A stretch of 64,000 nt of DNA from Durusdinium trenchii (GCA_963970005.1 CAXAMN010021224.1:325978-389977); one strand, 5' to 3'; positions 1 to 11,788 are shown, counted from the first letter of the stretch. Translations and numbers: made by a program. Notes: generated from the sequence alone by a model not told the origin.

Positions 1-2510
1 AATCCGACTTGGCCTCAACTGCACCAAGGAGGTCCATCTCAATTTTGCTGTCACCCTCCCGGAGCCGTTGCAAGAACCTTGCATTGATTTGAAATGAGGC
101 AACTGCATCATAAGTTTCACAGAATCCAAAATCAAATCATTTAGCTTAATAGAACCTTTTGGGGCTGCATTGTGGGGGGGCCTGGGTGATTCATTTTGCA
201 AATCAAGCTCAATATAAACAAGAAACTTGAGCTGCAAGGGTGCCTCCACATTTGGGATCTGCAAAGATAGCTCTTCAACCACAGAGCCTCAGCAGCTCAA
301 CTCTTAGAATCAAACCAGCAGGCACTTGGAATCACATCACCAGCAGTAGGAATCACAACAAAATCAGGTGAAGCAAAGCCAAGGAACACGCCAAGGCTGT
401 GACAGTAGCCTTCTCTTCCAGCTCTGAACGTGTCAGCTTGCGCCGTTGCTTGATTGGAGTTTGCTCATGCTGAGCAGCAACCATTTGGAACATCAGCAGA
501 AGGCTCTCAGGTGTGTTGCGCAGGCGGTTAAGCCACGGGCTGCCCTTTTGCAAGCGCGAACTCTTGTGATTGAAATTGGCAAGGATCTTCTTGGAACTGA
601 GGCAGTCATCGCTAAATGGACAGCCTTAGTAGTCAAAGAAATTAAATATAAGTGTCAATGTTTTAGATTGTTTAGCAAACAGCATCTACATCCAACAAAG
701 AAATATGCAATTAATATTGTCTTTGAGAAACCATCCCATCCATAGAAGCTCACCACACCCAATATTTCATCTCTGCATTCCACTGGAATCTCAAAGAGCG
801 TCTTAACAGCTTGATGCTTTGCTCCCACCAACTTGTCGTGCTTGGCTGCAATGTTGTTCCTTTGTTTCCCAACAGAGAAAGGTCTGGGCACAATTGACAG
901 AATCGCACTGACCCCAAAACAGTTTTGAAAAAACACAATTTGTATGGCTAAGTGCTTGAAAGAAACCAAGCTTTCACCAGGTTTGCAAAATCAACGTGCT
1001 TGCTGGATGCTTGAAGGTTGGTGATTGAGATCACCCAAGAGATAGCTGAAGGTTGCTTCCGAATGGCACCCCTGGCTGAAGCCTTCATATTCCAAAACCT
1101 CACTTCCACAAACAAGCAACTTGGTCATTCAGGGGACCCACAAAGATGAACACCCGCTAACTATCAAGGTTCCATTTTATGGGGGGGCCTTCCAAGAATG
1201 TCCAAGTAACAGCTCAGACTGGGTATCGCTTAGCTTCACATACTTGCACTTGATGGATTGAAGCCCATGCATAAGAAGACTAGGGACCTCCACATGGGAT
1301 GACAATGAGTGTTGTTTTTTTCTTTACAGGGACCTTTACAAGACCCTAAGAAAAACAGTGCAGCTGCCCTTGTACATGAGGCCACACCAAAACCTTAGAT
1401 GGCATTTGTTTTTCAAAAACCAGTCCTCCACGCCGAGCTCATGACAAGCAAGGACAGCAGCTACTGCAGTGGTCAGCCTGGCGCAGCCCTTCAAGAATCC
1501 GATGCTGCCATTCTCAATGGCACCAGCGCGAGTCAAGTGGCTTTCCTGCAGGGAAGGAACAAATTACAGTGTTTTTAAATACAGGTCTTGATTGCAGCCA
1601 TGGAGTGTGGGCTTTTAATTCAATACCAACTTCACCCATGGTTTATTCAGTCCGGTAGGCGGATGAAGATTGGCTCAATGGAAGTCAGGAAGCCATCTAC
1701 ACTGAACTGCTGCAACAGTTTCAGCGAAACATCCAAACTTGGAGGTTCTCGCAGTGATGAGTTGTTCTCAAAAGAAAAGAGCTCAACTGGCAGGATCATT
1801 GAAGGTGCACCATCCTCTTGTCCTGGTGAAATGGTTTTGGGTTGCAACTGCATCCATAGCCCCACCAACACTTTAAAGGGTCACCCCACCAAGGGCATGA
1901 ACCCAGGCGTGTGTTCAAGTCCAGTATGGAAATAAAAGGTTCATATAAGTCAAGAAACCTGACAGGCAAGCAGTCAAAGGATAGGCAATCTGGTAGGTCT
2001 CCGTTGGAAGCTCTGGCACCAGCTTCTCCAAACGCTGGCTCAGGTGCTCACGGCGAGATTTCTGCACTGGGAATATGGAATGAATATATTGGCGGGCACC
2101 ACCAACACCTGAAGTCATATATAAATATATTGCAGATATTGTGTAACCTTCTGTAAGGAACGTTTGAGATTTCTTTCTGGGCATTCATTGTATAGACATC
2201 AACCTTTACTCAATGATTATCTAAGGGACCCTTGATCTTGTCCGCTATGAGATCATAGACCTCATCCACTGGAGTTTCCAAAGCATGGAGCTCAGTTGAT
2301 GTACCTTTGCTTGGTGATCCCAACCCAGGTAGACTCAATGTGGCGCTGTCCGATTGTGCATCAGCCACCTTGGATGAAGGGGCTGTCACACTGACAGTGG
2401 GTGATGGGAGGATTCAATAGTGGCTTTGGTAATGAAGGGCCTTCAACTCCAAAATAATACCATTCAAGAAAAGAATCTGTCTGCCCTGAATTGACTTCCA
2501 TCATCGCCAT
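1..2510 (-). CDS. Gene 3: unrecognised multi-exon gene, runs off left edge
   Basis: I do not recognise the product. The best start is an ATG at 2510-2508 (M-A-M-M-E-V-N). Coding-like segments follow on the minus strand: about 2380-2225 (Ser/Thr-rich then acidic, ending near A-D-K-I-K), 2061-1959 (after GCAG, ending CAG|GTTTCT), 1822 to about 1647, 1545-1421 (after TGCAG, donor G|GTTTTT), 907-754 (after GTCAG, donor GTGAGC), 611-410 (after TTTAG, donor GC), about 292-170, and a last one reaching base 1. Segment 1545-1421 encodes a small-residue-rich helix; 611-410 has a basic patch (K-Q-R-R-K). The frame changes between segments, so it must be spliced. Exon edges not given with a splice site are approximate, and a TGA in the 1822-1647 segment means its donor lies before 1650. 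It sits downstream of gene 2 in the same orientation. That the segments form one gene is inference from order and strand. Confidence 0.5.
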
Positions 2511-2564
2511 TGCCAAGTGCGCGACCCCAAATCAAAATGCTGGAAAAACAGGTGCTGCCAGTAG

Positions 2565-2880
2565 ATCTCACTATCACAATTTTGTGTACCTGACTTCTAC
2601 TGATTTCGATTGAAATCAGTAGATGTCCCTAGGTTTTGACCTTGCTCAGTAGATCTCAGCATCACAAATTTGCAACCCCCAGATCTACTGAGCAGTCCCC
2701 AAACCCTAGGATATCTACAGATTTCGATTGAAATCAGTAGATCTCAACATCAGAAATTTGTGATGCTGAGATCTACTGAGTGGATTTTTTTTAGTGATGA
2801 TTTTTCGAGTCAATTGATTTGGGTGGGCAGAATCTTGTCATTTTCTACTGATTTCGATCGAAATCAGTAGATCTTTCCTC
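2565..2880. repeat. Cluster of palindromes and nested inverted repeats
   Basis: Three copies of a 26-bp palindrome lie at 2597-2622, 2715-2740 and 2845-2870. Each half reads CTACTGATTTCGA followed by its reverse complement. The third copy is a perfect palindrome; the first two carry one or a few mismatches. Between copies one and two, 2628-2710 forms a larger inverted repeat with arms beginning CCTAGG and containing CTCAGTAGATCT. The word CAGTAGATC or its complement recurs throughout. The cluster fills the gap between the stop of gene 2 (2932) and the start of gene 3 (2510). It could be nested fold-back insertions or a structured RNA/DNA element; function is unknown. Confidence 0.85.
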
Positions 2881-2931
2881 CCTGAATCAAATGCCAATGC
2901 GCTACCCCTTTTCAAGTGCAGAACCCAGAGG

Positions 2932-4906
2932 TCAGATCTTCAGGATTGCCTTGCAAATGGCATCAATCATTGGCTGAGGGTATTCTTGCGCAGCAACACT
3001 GCGCTTGCAGCCACCCTCACTTCCAGAAATGATTTGGTGGGCATGATCCCCAGGGCAATCCTTCTTATGCAAGGAATTAAAAATTGTTTGACAGTTGGTT
3101 AGGACTCTTGTCCGCTTCTTGACAGGTGTGCGGGTTTCCTTTGAAACAAGTCCAAATTGGCATTGGTCGAACTCTGCCAGGTAGACGTTGGTCATGTTCT
3201 GGACCTTCTGGACCTGAGATTGGTACAGGAGCATGGCCAGCAACCTGACCCTGCTATCCTTCCTGAATGCTTTCAACTGGTTCAGCATGTCTTTCAACAT
3301 AAAATAACATGTTTAACTTTGAGGATGAAATTTGAGTTTTATACCTGGACCCTCTTTTCGGAAGTCAAGTGGGGAACCACGTTTGGTATGCATGGTAATC
3401 TGAGGAAAGTCTTGAGAAATCTCTTTGCCACTCGCTGGCTGCTGTAACTTGGCCTACTGGATCAGGGCACAAAGAGCAACCCCCAACCTTGTCCTTTTGA
3501 AAAAGGGTTCCCATGTTATTAAGAAGAAATTTGGGAACCCTTTTTGGCAGGGTGTTCAGAACGATCTGCAAAGTTTCCACTTTGTTGGGCAAGGGTAGTG
3601 TGCCAAGCAAAGTGGACAATTGGGAGAAGGGTTCTTGTTTCCTAGTGGTCATCCAGCCCATATTCTGGGACTCCCCATAGACATGTGGCAAGGAGAAGAG
3701 CCCAGTCATACTCATATAATTCTTAGCTTCCTAGGGTTCCAGCTAGAAAGCCAAGGGGCACTTGCACGATCCCAAGCCAACGATGCAGCGGGGTGCTCAA
3801 ATGCGAAACATCGCCCACATTCATGCTGATACATTGCGATCCACATGGCATGGTCAATGAAGCTGCATGCCTGTACCAAGTTCATGACTCTTTTGAAGCG
3901 GTCAACTCTTGGCCAGTTTGAATGCATCAAAGCGCACAGCCATGTGCAAGGAGGTGATAGCATCACATATAAAGGCTGAAAAGTTGCTAAGTCAACCATC
4001 AAAGTCCTTTGGAAAGAACATTCACCAAGGTCCCAGAAGTGGCGAATGTCAAAAGACCTCCTACATTTGCCACCCATAGCAATCAATGTAGATTGCATTC
4101 GCGGAATGCTGTATACTTCCCACAGGTTGCATTGAAGGTCCTCCTCAACAGCCCTGTACCCCCGCAATACAGGCCAAAGATCATCATACGGCATAGTATC
4201 CACAGAAGGGATCTTTTGTGCTGCAAGTTTGAGGGAGGTATCATCATACATCTTCAGCTCATTGTCTTCCGGGGTGTCAACAAGAAGGCCTCGTTTCCGT
4301 GATGGCGCTATTCCCAAAAGCAGCAAATCACTACCAGGCTCATCATCAGGAGGCAACTCCACCAGATTCTGCACACTTGAGGCAGGCCGCTTGGTGGATG
4401 GGCGCTTCAACACAGGAGCTGATTCAAATGCCACTGCAGGCTGCTTGGCTTTTGGAGCAGGGTTCCACTTGGCTTTCGGAGCAGGGTTCTTCTTGGCTTT
4501 TGGAGCGGTGTCAAATCTTCCTTCCCTTTTTTTAAGGGGATTTGGTTGAAGATCAAAATCAGGCCCTTCATCATCCATGGGCAGCTCAAGAGGCATGTTG
4601 GGCACAACTAGAAAATTGTGTCAGACTTGTTTGTCATTGATCTCTTATATCCATAAACAGGTGGGTTATTGATCTCTTATTTGCTCCGCCCCAAGAAAAG
4701 AACAAGACATTTGGGCCTCAACATCTAAAGCGCACAAACAAATTCAACACATGAAAGTCCTGTCACACCCCACTTCACCTAAGAAGCACCACAGAGTAGA
4801 AGGGACCTCAAGGACCAGTGAAGACAGGCCTTTGTTTTCTAAGCACCTTTTTCATGTTAGCATGTTGCTGCAGGTAATCCCGCACAAGACCACAAATTGA
4901 AGCCAT
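2932..4906 (-). CDS. Gene 2: C5-methyltransferase-like SPPC-domain protein, retroelement-type
   Basis: The main exon runs 4607-3760 and the last exon 3213-2932, ending in TGA. Removing 3759-3214 (GC donor, AG|G acceptor) keeps the frame and joins two halves of one domain. Counting from ATG 4596 the protein is 372 aa. Residues 1-120 are low complexity: E-L-P-x-D-D near the start, three tandem copies of a nonapeptide (N-P-A-P-K-A-K) and a second V-E-L-P-P-D-D-E. The domain follows: S-P-P-C-T-W (Cys 217, like motif IV of C5 methyltransferases), F-E-H-P (266-269, in place of motif VI ENV), then F-D-Q-C-Q-F-G-L and a G-S-E-G-G stretch in the last exon. No glycine-rich motif I is visible, so catalysis is doubtful. 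Such proteins are frequent in Symbiodiniaceae, often inside retroelement polyproteins (recalled, not searched). An ATG at 4906 opens a 20-codon segment ending AAG|GTGC that may be a 5' exon, but its phase does not fit directly with 4607. Confidence 0.7.
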
Positions 4907-5051
4907 ATGGTCATATGGCCATTGCAATCACACTAGAAGATTCGCTTGGAGGGTATTCACTCCAAATCTCCCCAACCCCAAAACACCATTGGGCACTGGA
5001 TAGTCTGACCATCAGCAACCCACAGTGTTACATTCCCCAAAAAGAAGCACA
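4607..5051. other. Spacer between genes 1 and 2
   Basis: Apart from the possible 5' exon of gene 2 (4906-4847) I see no supported gene here. Both neighbours point left, so this is the downstream side of gene 1 and the upstream side of gene 2. I see no TATA box or other promoter motif; dinoflagellate promoters generally lack them. Confidence 0.5.
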
Positions 5052-8000
5052 TCAAGTTTCATTGATATGCTGTGCCTTCTTCCCACGCGGGCGGCCTTTG
5101 GGCTTTGGCTTTGCCACAGCCTTGCAGGCTGGCTTCCGGTGTGGATGCCCACGCTTTGGCGCTGCCTTTGCCTTTGGCTTCCCTTGCACCTTGGCTGATG
5201 CACTGGGCTCATTGGGTAGCGCGGCTGGTGGTCGTGGTAGAGGCTTGAACCCAATGTCCTCAAGGAACTGCTTCATGGCACCCTCAGGGTCTTTCAAGCT
5301 TGAGCATAACGTCCAGTACTGGCGTTCAAAATGGTCTTTCCAAAAGGTTGATGGCACTGATGAATAGTATGCAGTCCTGCGAGAATCCCATTGTTCTTGA
5401 TACTGCTGTGTTCCAGTCCTGGTCCGCCCAGCAAATGTAGACCGAGTGGGAAATGCAGGCATTACAGGCACCTTCTCCTCCTCCATCACACCCTCACTAC
5501 CACGCCCTGCAATCATATCTTGAAGGTCTTCTTTTGGTGGTGCTGGAACTGCAACTGATGCACCACTCACTGCCGCTTTGCCCTCATAGACCTCAGCATC
5601 AGCACCACTCTGCCCTTCCATTCCCTGCTTGTCTGCCTTGCGCTTCCGACCCCTCCTCTTGGGCTCACCAGGGACAGGGGCAGGAGGTGCTGGAGCAACA
5701 GTGACATTCCGCACTGGTCCAGGGGCATACTTCTCCCACCTGAGATTTCACAGAAAAAATGATCAAGAACAAATTCTTAGATCTTCTTATTAAGCACATT
5801 TACATTCAACATTTCAACCCTTTTTGAAAGCTTTACTTTGATCTTCACCAGCCAAGAAACCCTTCAGGATTGGGCACAACACCCACCTTCCGACCTTCCG
5901 TGGAAAACCACCAATCTGGCAGGGGAACTGGTGGCCAACTTTGCCTCTCATTGGCATCCTCAGAGGTCCAAGGCTTGTTTATCCAACAGGGTTTAGTTGG
6001 GGGCTTTTACTTGGTGATTTCCATCATCATGGGTATGATGGGTGAACCTTTAAAAGAAAAGGTCTCATTTGCAAAGGTAAGGATCAACCCACCCTCTCAA
6101 AGCATTTGCAGCCTTTGTGAGTAGCCAGGGGTCCTGCTCCACCAGCTCTGCTGTGCGTAAGAACCTGAGGTAAGATACGCTCAGAAGTTTTGAGCCCTAT
6201 GCAAAACCAGCAGCTTGGCACAACAAATTAAAAAAATACATGTATTGGGATAAATGACTCTTTCTTGGCACGATCTGCAAGAAGGTTTCTGGGCAGCACC
6301 TTCACTGGTTGTTGAAGCCTGGACCGGAAAGCTTCAGGAAGGACGATCAGAGGTGGTTGCGACAAGGATTCACTATTCACCAGGTGCTTCAATAATAGGA
6401 CACAGTCATTGTCAGACTTGTCATAGGTCTCCTGGGCCCGACACTAAATGGACATCTTCTTTGGTAAACAGCTTGGAAACTTACATAAATCATGGAAACG
6501 TTTAATGCCACATGTCTAAAGGCTGCTAGAGATGAAGCTGAGGATCACCAGAAATCTCCTTCGCACACCATGAATCCCCACACTTGTCATCATACAGTGG
6601 CAAGTCCTTGGCCCAACAACCACCCCAAATACATTCAATTGGATGCCCCTCTTCAAAAAGGAATTATTGAGGGCAGGGATGGGTCAAAAAATTGCACCAA
6701 CTGAGTAGAAGATCAAATTGATCTAATGTGGCAGCTTGAAATGGACAGTAAAACATTCATTCAAAACAGCCAAAGTGCTGACCGCTTGATAAAACGCCAG
6801 CAATGGTTCACAGTCATTTGGGACTTGTCCTTGACATGTGGGTTTGGCACAAGGCCCGCTATGTTCAGGGAGTACTGCTCATAGAACTCCTTCCAGTTGT
6901 GAGACCCAGGAAGCAGCTCAACAACAAGTTCACGCCCTTTGCATGGGGTCACATTGGCCTTGATGACAGAGACAAAGTCCTCCACACAGGGTGTCAACTT
7001 GGAAGAAACTGTGTGCAAGCTTGTTGAAAAAGAACTCCATTTGACAAACATAAAATATTATATGTTTGATAAACATCTTTTTGACAAAGGCCTGTCCTCT
7101 GGGCATTCTATGACATTTGCCCTGCTGAGTGCACTGACTGCAACTGACAGGCGCTGGTCCACTGGCCCATGTGTGTGGCCAACCTCGCCGAAGACATGTG
7201 TGACGCTCCTGAACCTTGAATGCATTGAAGGGAATGTATGGGGGTTCCTAGGGCCTGGCCTAGATTAAAAAATACAAAAATGCTGAAGCCAGTTCCTGGT
7301 GGGGAGCCGGCCCATGGTGACAGCAGTGGCTGAGAATTTTGCAATCACTTGGTTCTTTCCCTCACGTGGGCAATTGTCGGTCTCAGGGTTTGAGGTGTCC
7401 AAATTCAAAGGCATGGGAAAACCAACCATTGAAACATATTGAAACTTACTATATTCCCATGTTTTCCAAAAAATCCTAAATCTGTCCTCGATGACCAAGT
7501 GCTCAGGCATAACAATGCCTCGGCGATCAAGAATCTCTTTGGTTGAATCAAGTGCTCGTAGGATGCATGAGATCTCAGTTGAGGAGTCCTTTGGCACATC
7601 TGGCTCAACCACATAGTATGCCTCCATTACCTTAAACAAGGGGGCCAGAGCATCAAAGGACTAATGACCCAGTGTCAAAACATGTTTAGAAAATATTGGG
7701 AAGTGGGCTTAAGAACAGGAAAGAAGACAATCTCATTGGGAAGTGGGCTTAGGAACTCCATGCACCAGGCAGCCCAGCATGTGTATCATAGGACGCCAGC
7801 AATTGGATAAAGATTTGCTGTGGATGGTGTTGCGAGGAAACCTGGTCTTGGCCTGGTCAAGGCCGTCCAAATCCAACTTTAGGATTGAACCAGCAGGTGA
7901 CGAGCCTTCTTTGGTACATGCTTGCTGGCTCAATGCAGCTAGCCTTGATTGACACTGCCTGTAGCACTGAATGTTCCTGATGTGCTCTGATTGGGCTTGG

Positions 8001-10935
8001 GTCAACTGAGCCCTGGATTCTTCATCGGTGACATTCTTCACGCGAGCTGTAAATTCACTGCATTGGGTACACCTGAAGGGCCCAACACAAAGCCAAAGTC
8101 CACCCCCACCCCAAAGTGGTATATATTAATATTATGTGTATAAACTGGTCATCCAACGCCAAATGCTACCAAGCAAGAAATTAGGACAGAAAAAGAATAG
8201 ACTTGTGCCCTGCCTGGCATGTTGGCTTGTGTGCCGCATTTTCAAGACACTTTTCCATCGATCATCATAGTATTTTGAAAAGCAGCGGATTGCTGCAGCA
8301 TCTGCTTCAGCCACACCATTCCCCTCACACCACAGCTGGTACATACCATGGAAGCCCTCCAAACTCATATGCTGGATGTGTCTGGGTTGCAGACCTCGGC
8401 TGTTACTTCATGTTTAACAGTTACTTGTAAACTGTAGGGTGGTCAAATGGGTTCCTCCATGACAGATATCACTGGGGAAAAGAATGCTACAGGAAGAAGA
8501 ACCAATATCATGCTTCTGCCACCAAGATTCCACTAGGGTCATCCTTCTTCCCATTTGCCATGAGTTCCACTGCTGCACACACATTCGATTCAGCCAAAGC
8601 TGCTGCACGGTGATTCGCATCACACCCAAGGATCGAAAGATCACTGGCTTCATGGTCTCCTGACACGAAAGCCAAGAAGGACTGCTGGCACGATGACTGG
8701 ATGGTTGGATTGTCACGCTTACTTGGGACCCCACTCTGAATAAACATCATAAATTTGGTACCATTGCCACTAGGGGGCCAGGGAAAACTTACCTGGGACC
8801 CCCCTCTGAATACACAGAATCGTAAATTTGGTAGCATGGCCAGGGGGACAGGAAGGAAAACTTACCTGGGACCCCACACTGAATACACATCATAAATTTG
8901 GTACCTTTGCCAACACAGGGACAGCAAGGAAAACTTACCTGGGACCCCACTCTGAATATGCATCATAAAGTTGGTAGCATTGCCACCAAGGCGCCGGGAA
9001 GGAAAAGGCCAGATGCACAAAGAGCTGCAGTTTGAATCTCTTCTACTGGAGCTGTTTCAGCCAATGGTTCAGCCTTCACCAAAAGGCCAATTTTCAATAA
9101 ACACAAAAATAACCAATCAGCATGATCTTTACTGGATGGTGGTTTACTATGGTTTTATTGTATATATACCTATATACCTTTGAAAAAGATATCAAAATGG
9201 TATTGTGCCCTTGCCAGGAACTATGTTCCAGTAGACATATGTCAAAAAGGCATCGACTGAGTTGGACTTTTCCCTTGTGGTTCTGCCATTGAATTTCCGC
9301 ATATCCGTAGGCAGGTTATTGCTCTCGAGGCCAATAAGCAACCGCTTAACCTCATCTTGTCCAGGCAAGCTAGGTGGTAGCACTATCAATTCCCCAAATC
9401 CTTTTATGGGAAAGATGAGCAAAATAAAACCATGTGCACAGCTCAAGTCTTAGTGGCTCGCTTCTGGTTGATGCCCAAGAGAATGCAGAAAGCTTGCTCA
9501 CAAAGTTGGAAGCCAGCAAGAGCATAGCTCACTCGAGTGGCCCCATCCTTCATTTGAAGAGATTTGCAAAACAAAGATGTAACTGGGGTGTGAAATCTTC
9601 AAGGTTCACCACTGTACCCAACAACCTACACAGAAAGTTGGTAAGCAAACTTTATTGTTGGCAGCTTAGGCGCAATTCTCTCTGCAGGTAGCCGCTGCAA
9701 AATTCCCAGGATGAAGTGGTTCATGTCTTCATTCTTCAGCTTGTTCATCTCACCACGCAAGTCCTGGGCCACAAACTGCTATGTTATTCATTGCTAGGCT
9801 GGGCAAAAAAGGAACCCAAACTACCATGGCTCCACCCAAGATAAAACTTTTATGATCTTGCTATATAACTCCAAAGGTCTTCCACAACCTTCACCCTTGC
9901 AAGGTTTGAGCGGAATTCTGCTGCACATGTCTTCTTGCAGCAAGCCACAACCTTGTCCTCTGGAGTCCTTGGGTTGATGCATGTCTTTGTGAACCCAAAG
10001 TGGTGCAGTGGGCTACCTTAACATCAGGTTCATGGGAAAGTTGAAACCATGTTCTAATCACCAAAACAAGAAGCAGTAGCTCTTCTCTTGAAAGCCGGGG
10101 AGGTGGGAGCTTTCTGGCAGGAGTTTCTATGCGCTCTGCCTCATGAACCATCACCATTGCTCCAGGCCGCATGGCAATGGAAGGGCCAACATCATCATCG
10201 GGTGGCAGCTCCATGGGTGGAAGCTGTTCCTGGGTTCCTAGAATCCTTGAGATTCATCAAAGAGCCCAAAATGGGCAGGAAGCTTTGTGACCCATGAGGA
10301 TTGCTATGGTTGAAAGATGTTGAAAGCATCGTTTGTTTGTTTGTTGTTTAATGGAAATGGTCCTTCACATGCAAAAGATCTTTGAAGAGGTTCCTCAAGG
10401 ACCTTCCAAATGGGTGCCATGAAGTAACCAGTAACAACCTGGTCAAAACAAATCTGGTCGAAACCAACGATCCACCAACCCAGTCAAACCATTCGATTGC
10501 ACCTCCAGCAACGCAAAGCTGGCAACACACCTGAGATGGACTTTCGACTGCCCTCTATGATTCTGTGATGGAGGCCACTTTGAGGGACCAGGAAAGGCCT
10601 GTTTACACAGAGCATTTGGAGGAAAAGGGTTCTCCCCAACTCCTGCACTGAAAGGAACCCCCCCATCATCATCAGTTGGTCAGCACTTAGGGGTCACATC
10701 TTTGGAGCTAAGAAACTGGTCAAAAGTTGAAGAGAGAGAGAGAGAGGGAGAGAGACCACAGGACCTGCTTGAGATAAGGGTTGTGCTTTCACACTGGGAA
10801 GTTTCAAATCATAGGGAGATACCCAATTTCCCCTGGTTGGGTAGACTGCGGTAGACTGGTCTTTTTTCCTTCATCCAAGGGGTTGTTACCTGGGATGGTC
10901 TCTCTATTTGCATACACACCAATATCATCCCACAT
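5052..10935 (-). CDS. Gene 1: large multi-exon DUF7869-like protein
   Basis: About sixteen exons can be followed on the minus strand. Firm ones: 8390ish-8214, 8072-7757, 7660-7487, 7381-7308, 7214-7110ish, 7018ish-6770, 6431-6245ish, 6164-6090ish, 5973-5891 and 5739-5052 (TGA). Introns 8213-8073 and 7307-7215 start with GC, 7486-7382 and 5890-5740 with GA, 7756-7661 with GT; removing each restores the frame. Order of motifs: an acidic E-L-P-P-D-D-D start region (10214), a Cys cluster near 9990-9920 (K-T-C and A-C-C-K-K-T-C), A-F-C-I-L-L-G-I near 9500, a Cys pair after S-Q-H-A-R-C-T-Q-C, L-D-L-D-G-L-D-Q-A-K, then M-P-E-H-L-V-I-E-T-D-N-C-P-R-E-G-K-N and G-E-V-G-H-T-H-G-P-V-D-Q. The last 60 residues are Lys/Ala/Pro-rich and probably nuclear or nucleic-acid binding. 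I recall the GHTH/DNxxREGKN signature as DUF7869, a large family of probable transposon origin; biochemical role unknown. Segments at 10935-10896 and about 10653-10533 have good splice sites and may be 5' exons; exon edges marked 'ish' are approximate. Confidence 0.72.
8718..9006 (-). repeat. Four-copy tandem repeat carrying splice junctions
   Basis: Copies start at 8718, 8788, 8861 and 8934, so the unit is 70-73 bp. On the minus strand each unit contains TATTCAG, then a short segment ending GGGGTCCCAG, then GTAAGTTTTCC. CCCAG|GTAAGT is a textbook exon|intron boundary and TATTCAG| a plausible acceptor. The copy nearest gene 1's next exon (8718) has CCCAAGTAAGC and has lost the consensus. In one frame the units encode variants of Y-Q-I-Y-D-x-Y-S-E-W-G-P. 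The array lies inside gene 1, between the exon at about 9405-9230 and the one at about 8735. Confidence 0.85.
10730..10755. repeat. (GA)n microsatellite
   Basis: An almost uninterrupted run of GA dinucleotides, about 13 units with one GG step. It lies upstream of the ELPPDD exon of gene 1, probably in an intron or the 5' region. Confidence 0.9.
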
Positions 10936-11788
10936 CTCTCAACCAGTCTGTTTGTCTGGCTGCATCACTGTGAACAAAAAACTGTCAGCTTGAAAGGCTG
11001 TAAATCAATGTGAAGCAGACCAGTAGGAGTTGGCAAACATCATAGATAGCAGTAAGATTATAGGTTTGAAAAGTGCTTGAATAAGGTTGTTTTAATTGGT
11101 GGTGCAACCCACCTTACCAACCTTGCGCTCACCCCTGCTCTCTCAAGTCGAAGATTTGATTTAGATATATTTTGAGTGTATTGGGACTTGGCCATCTGAT
11201 ATCCAATTCAATGATGGAAACCTGAGAAGCTCCTGAGGAGAGGTTCCTGCCAATATTACAGCAGGTTGGTATGCCCATCCACCTTCCACACACACACATT
11301 GCTGGCCAGGCACAGCGAGCTCAGTGGCAGCAGCTCACAGCGGCGGCAGCCGCCACCACCACCCCACTCCCCACCTCCTCCCCCTTCAACCCCTTCCCTT
11401 TGGTGGAGAGGGGAAAGGTGTGGAAACCTGGTGGGAACATGTGGGAACATGAATCCTGGTGGAATCCCTAATCAAGTGCTTTTCTCCCCTAATCAATCGC
11501 CTTTCCTTACGAAGACGCCGTGCGAAACCATGCGAGTTTTTCCCATGTGTTTTGCATGACCCAGACCATCCATGGGACTGGAATATACTGGCATATATCC
11601 TATATAGATATTTAGATGTACCGTGTTTCAACCATTATGTTAATTTACAATGCTACTGCTAGTCTCCCATTCTTTTGAGCATTTCGACCTCATGGCACGG
11701 GCAATGCATGGCGGTGTCCTGGCGACGGCCGTGGTTTCGCTGGGGGATCCCTTCGCAGTGACAGCCGCCCAACCCAATAGCTATATAG
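10936..11788. other. Gene-poor stretch
   Basis: No supported gene. It holds a short CA run at 11283-11297 and a CCACC-rich purine/pyrimidine-biased segment at 11345-11400. Open frames here are short, and those over the biased segment are compositional artefacts. Confidence 0.5.
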
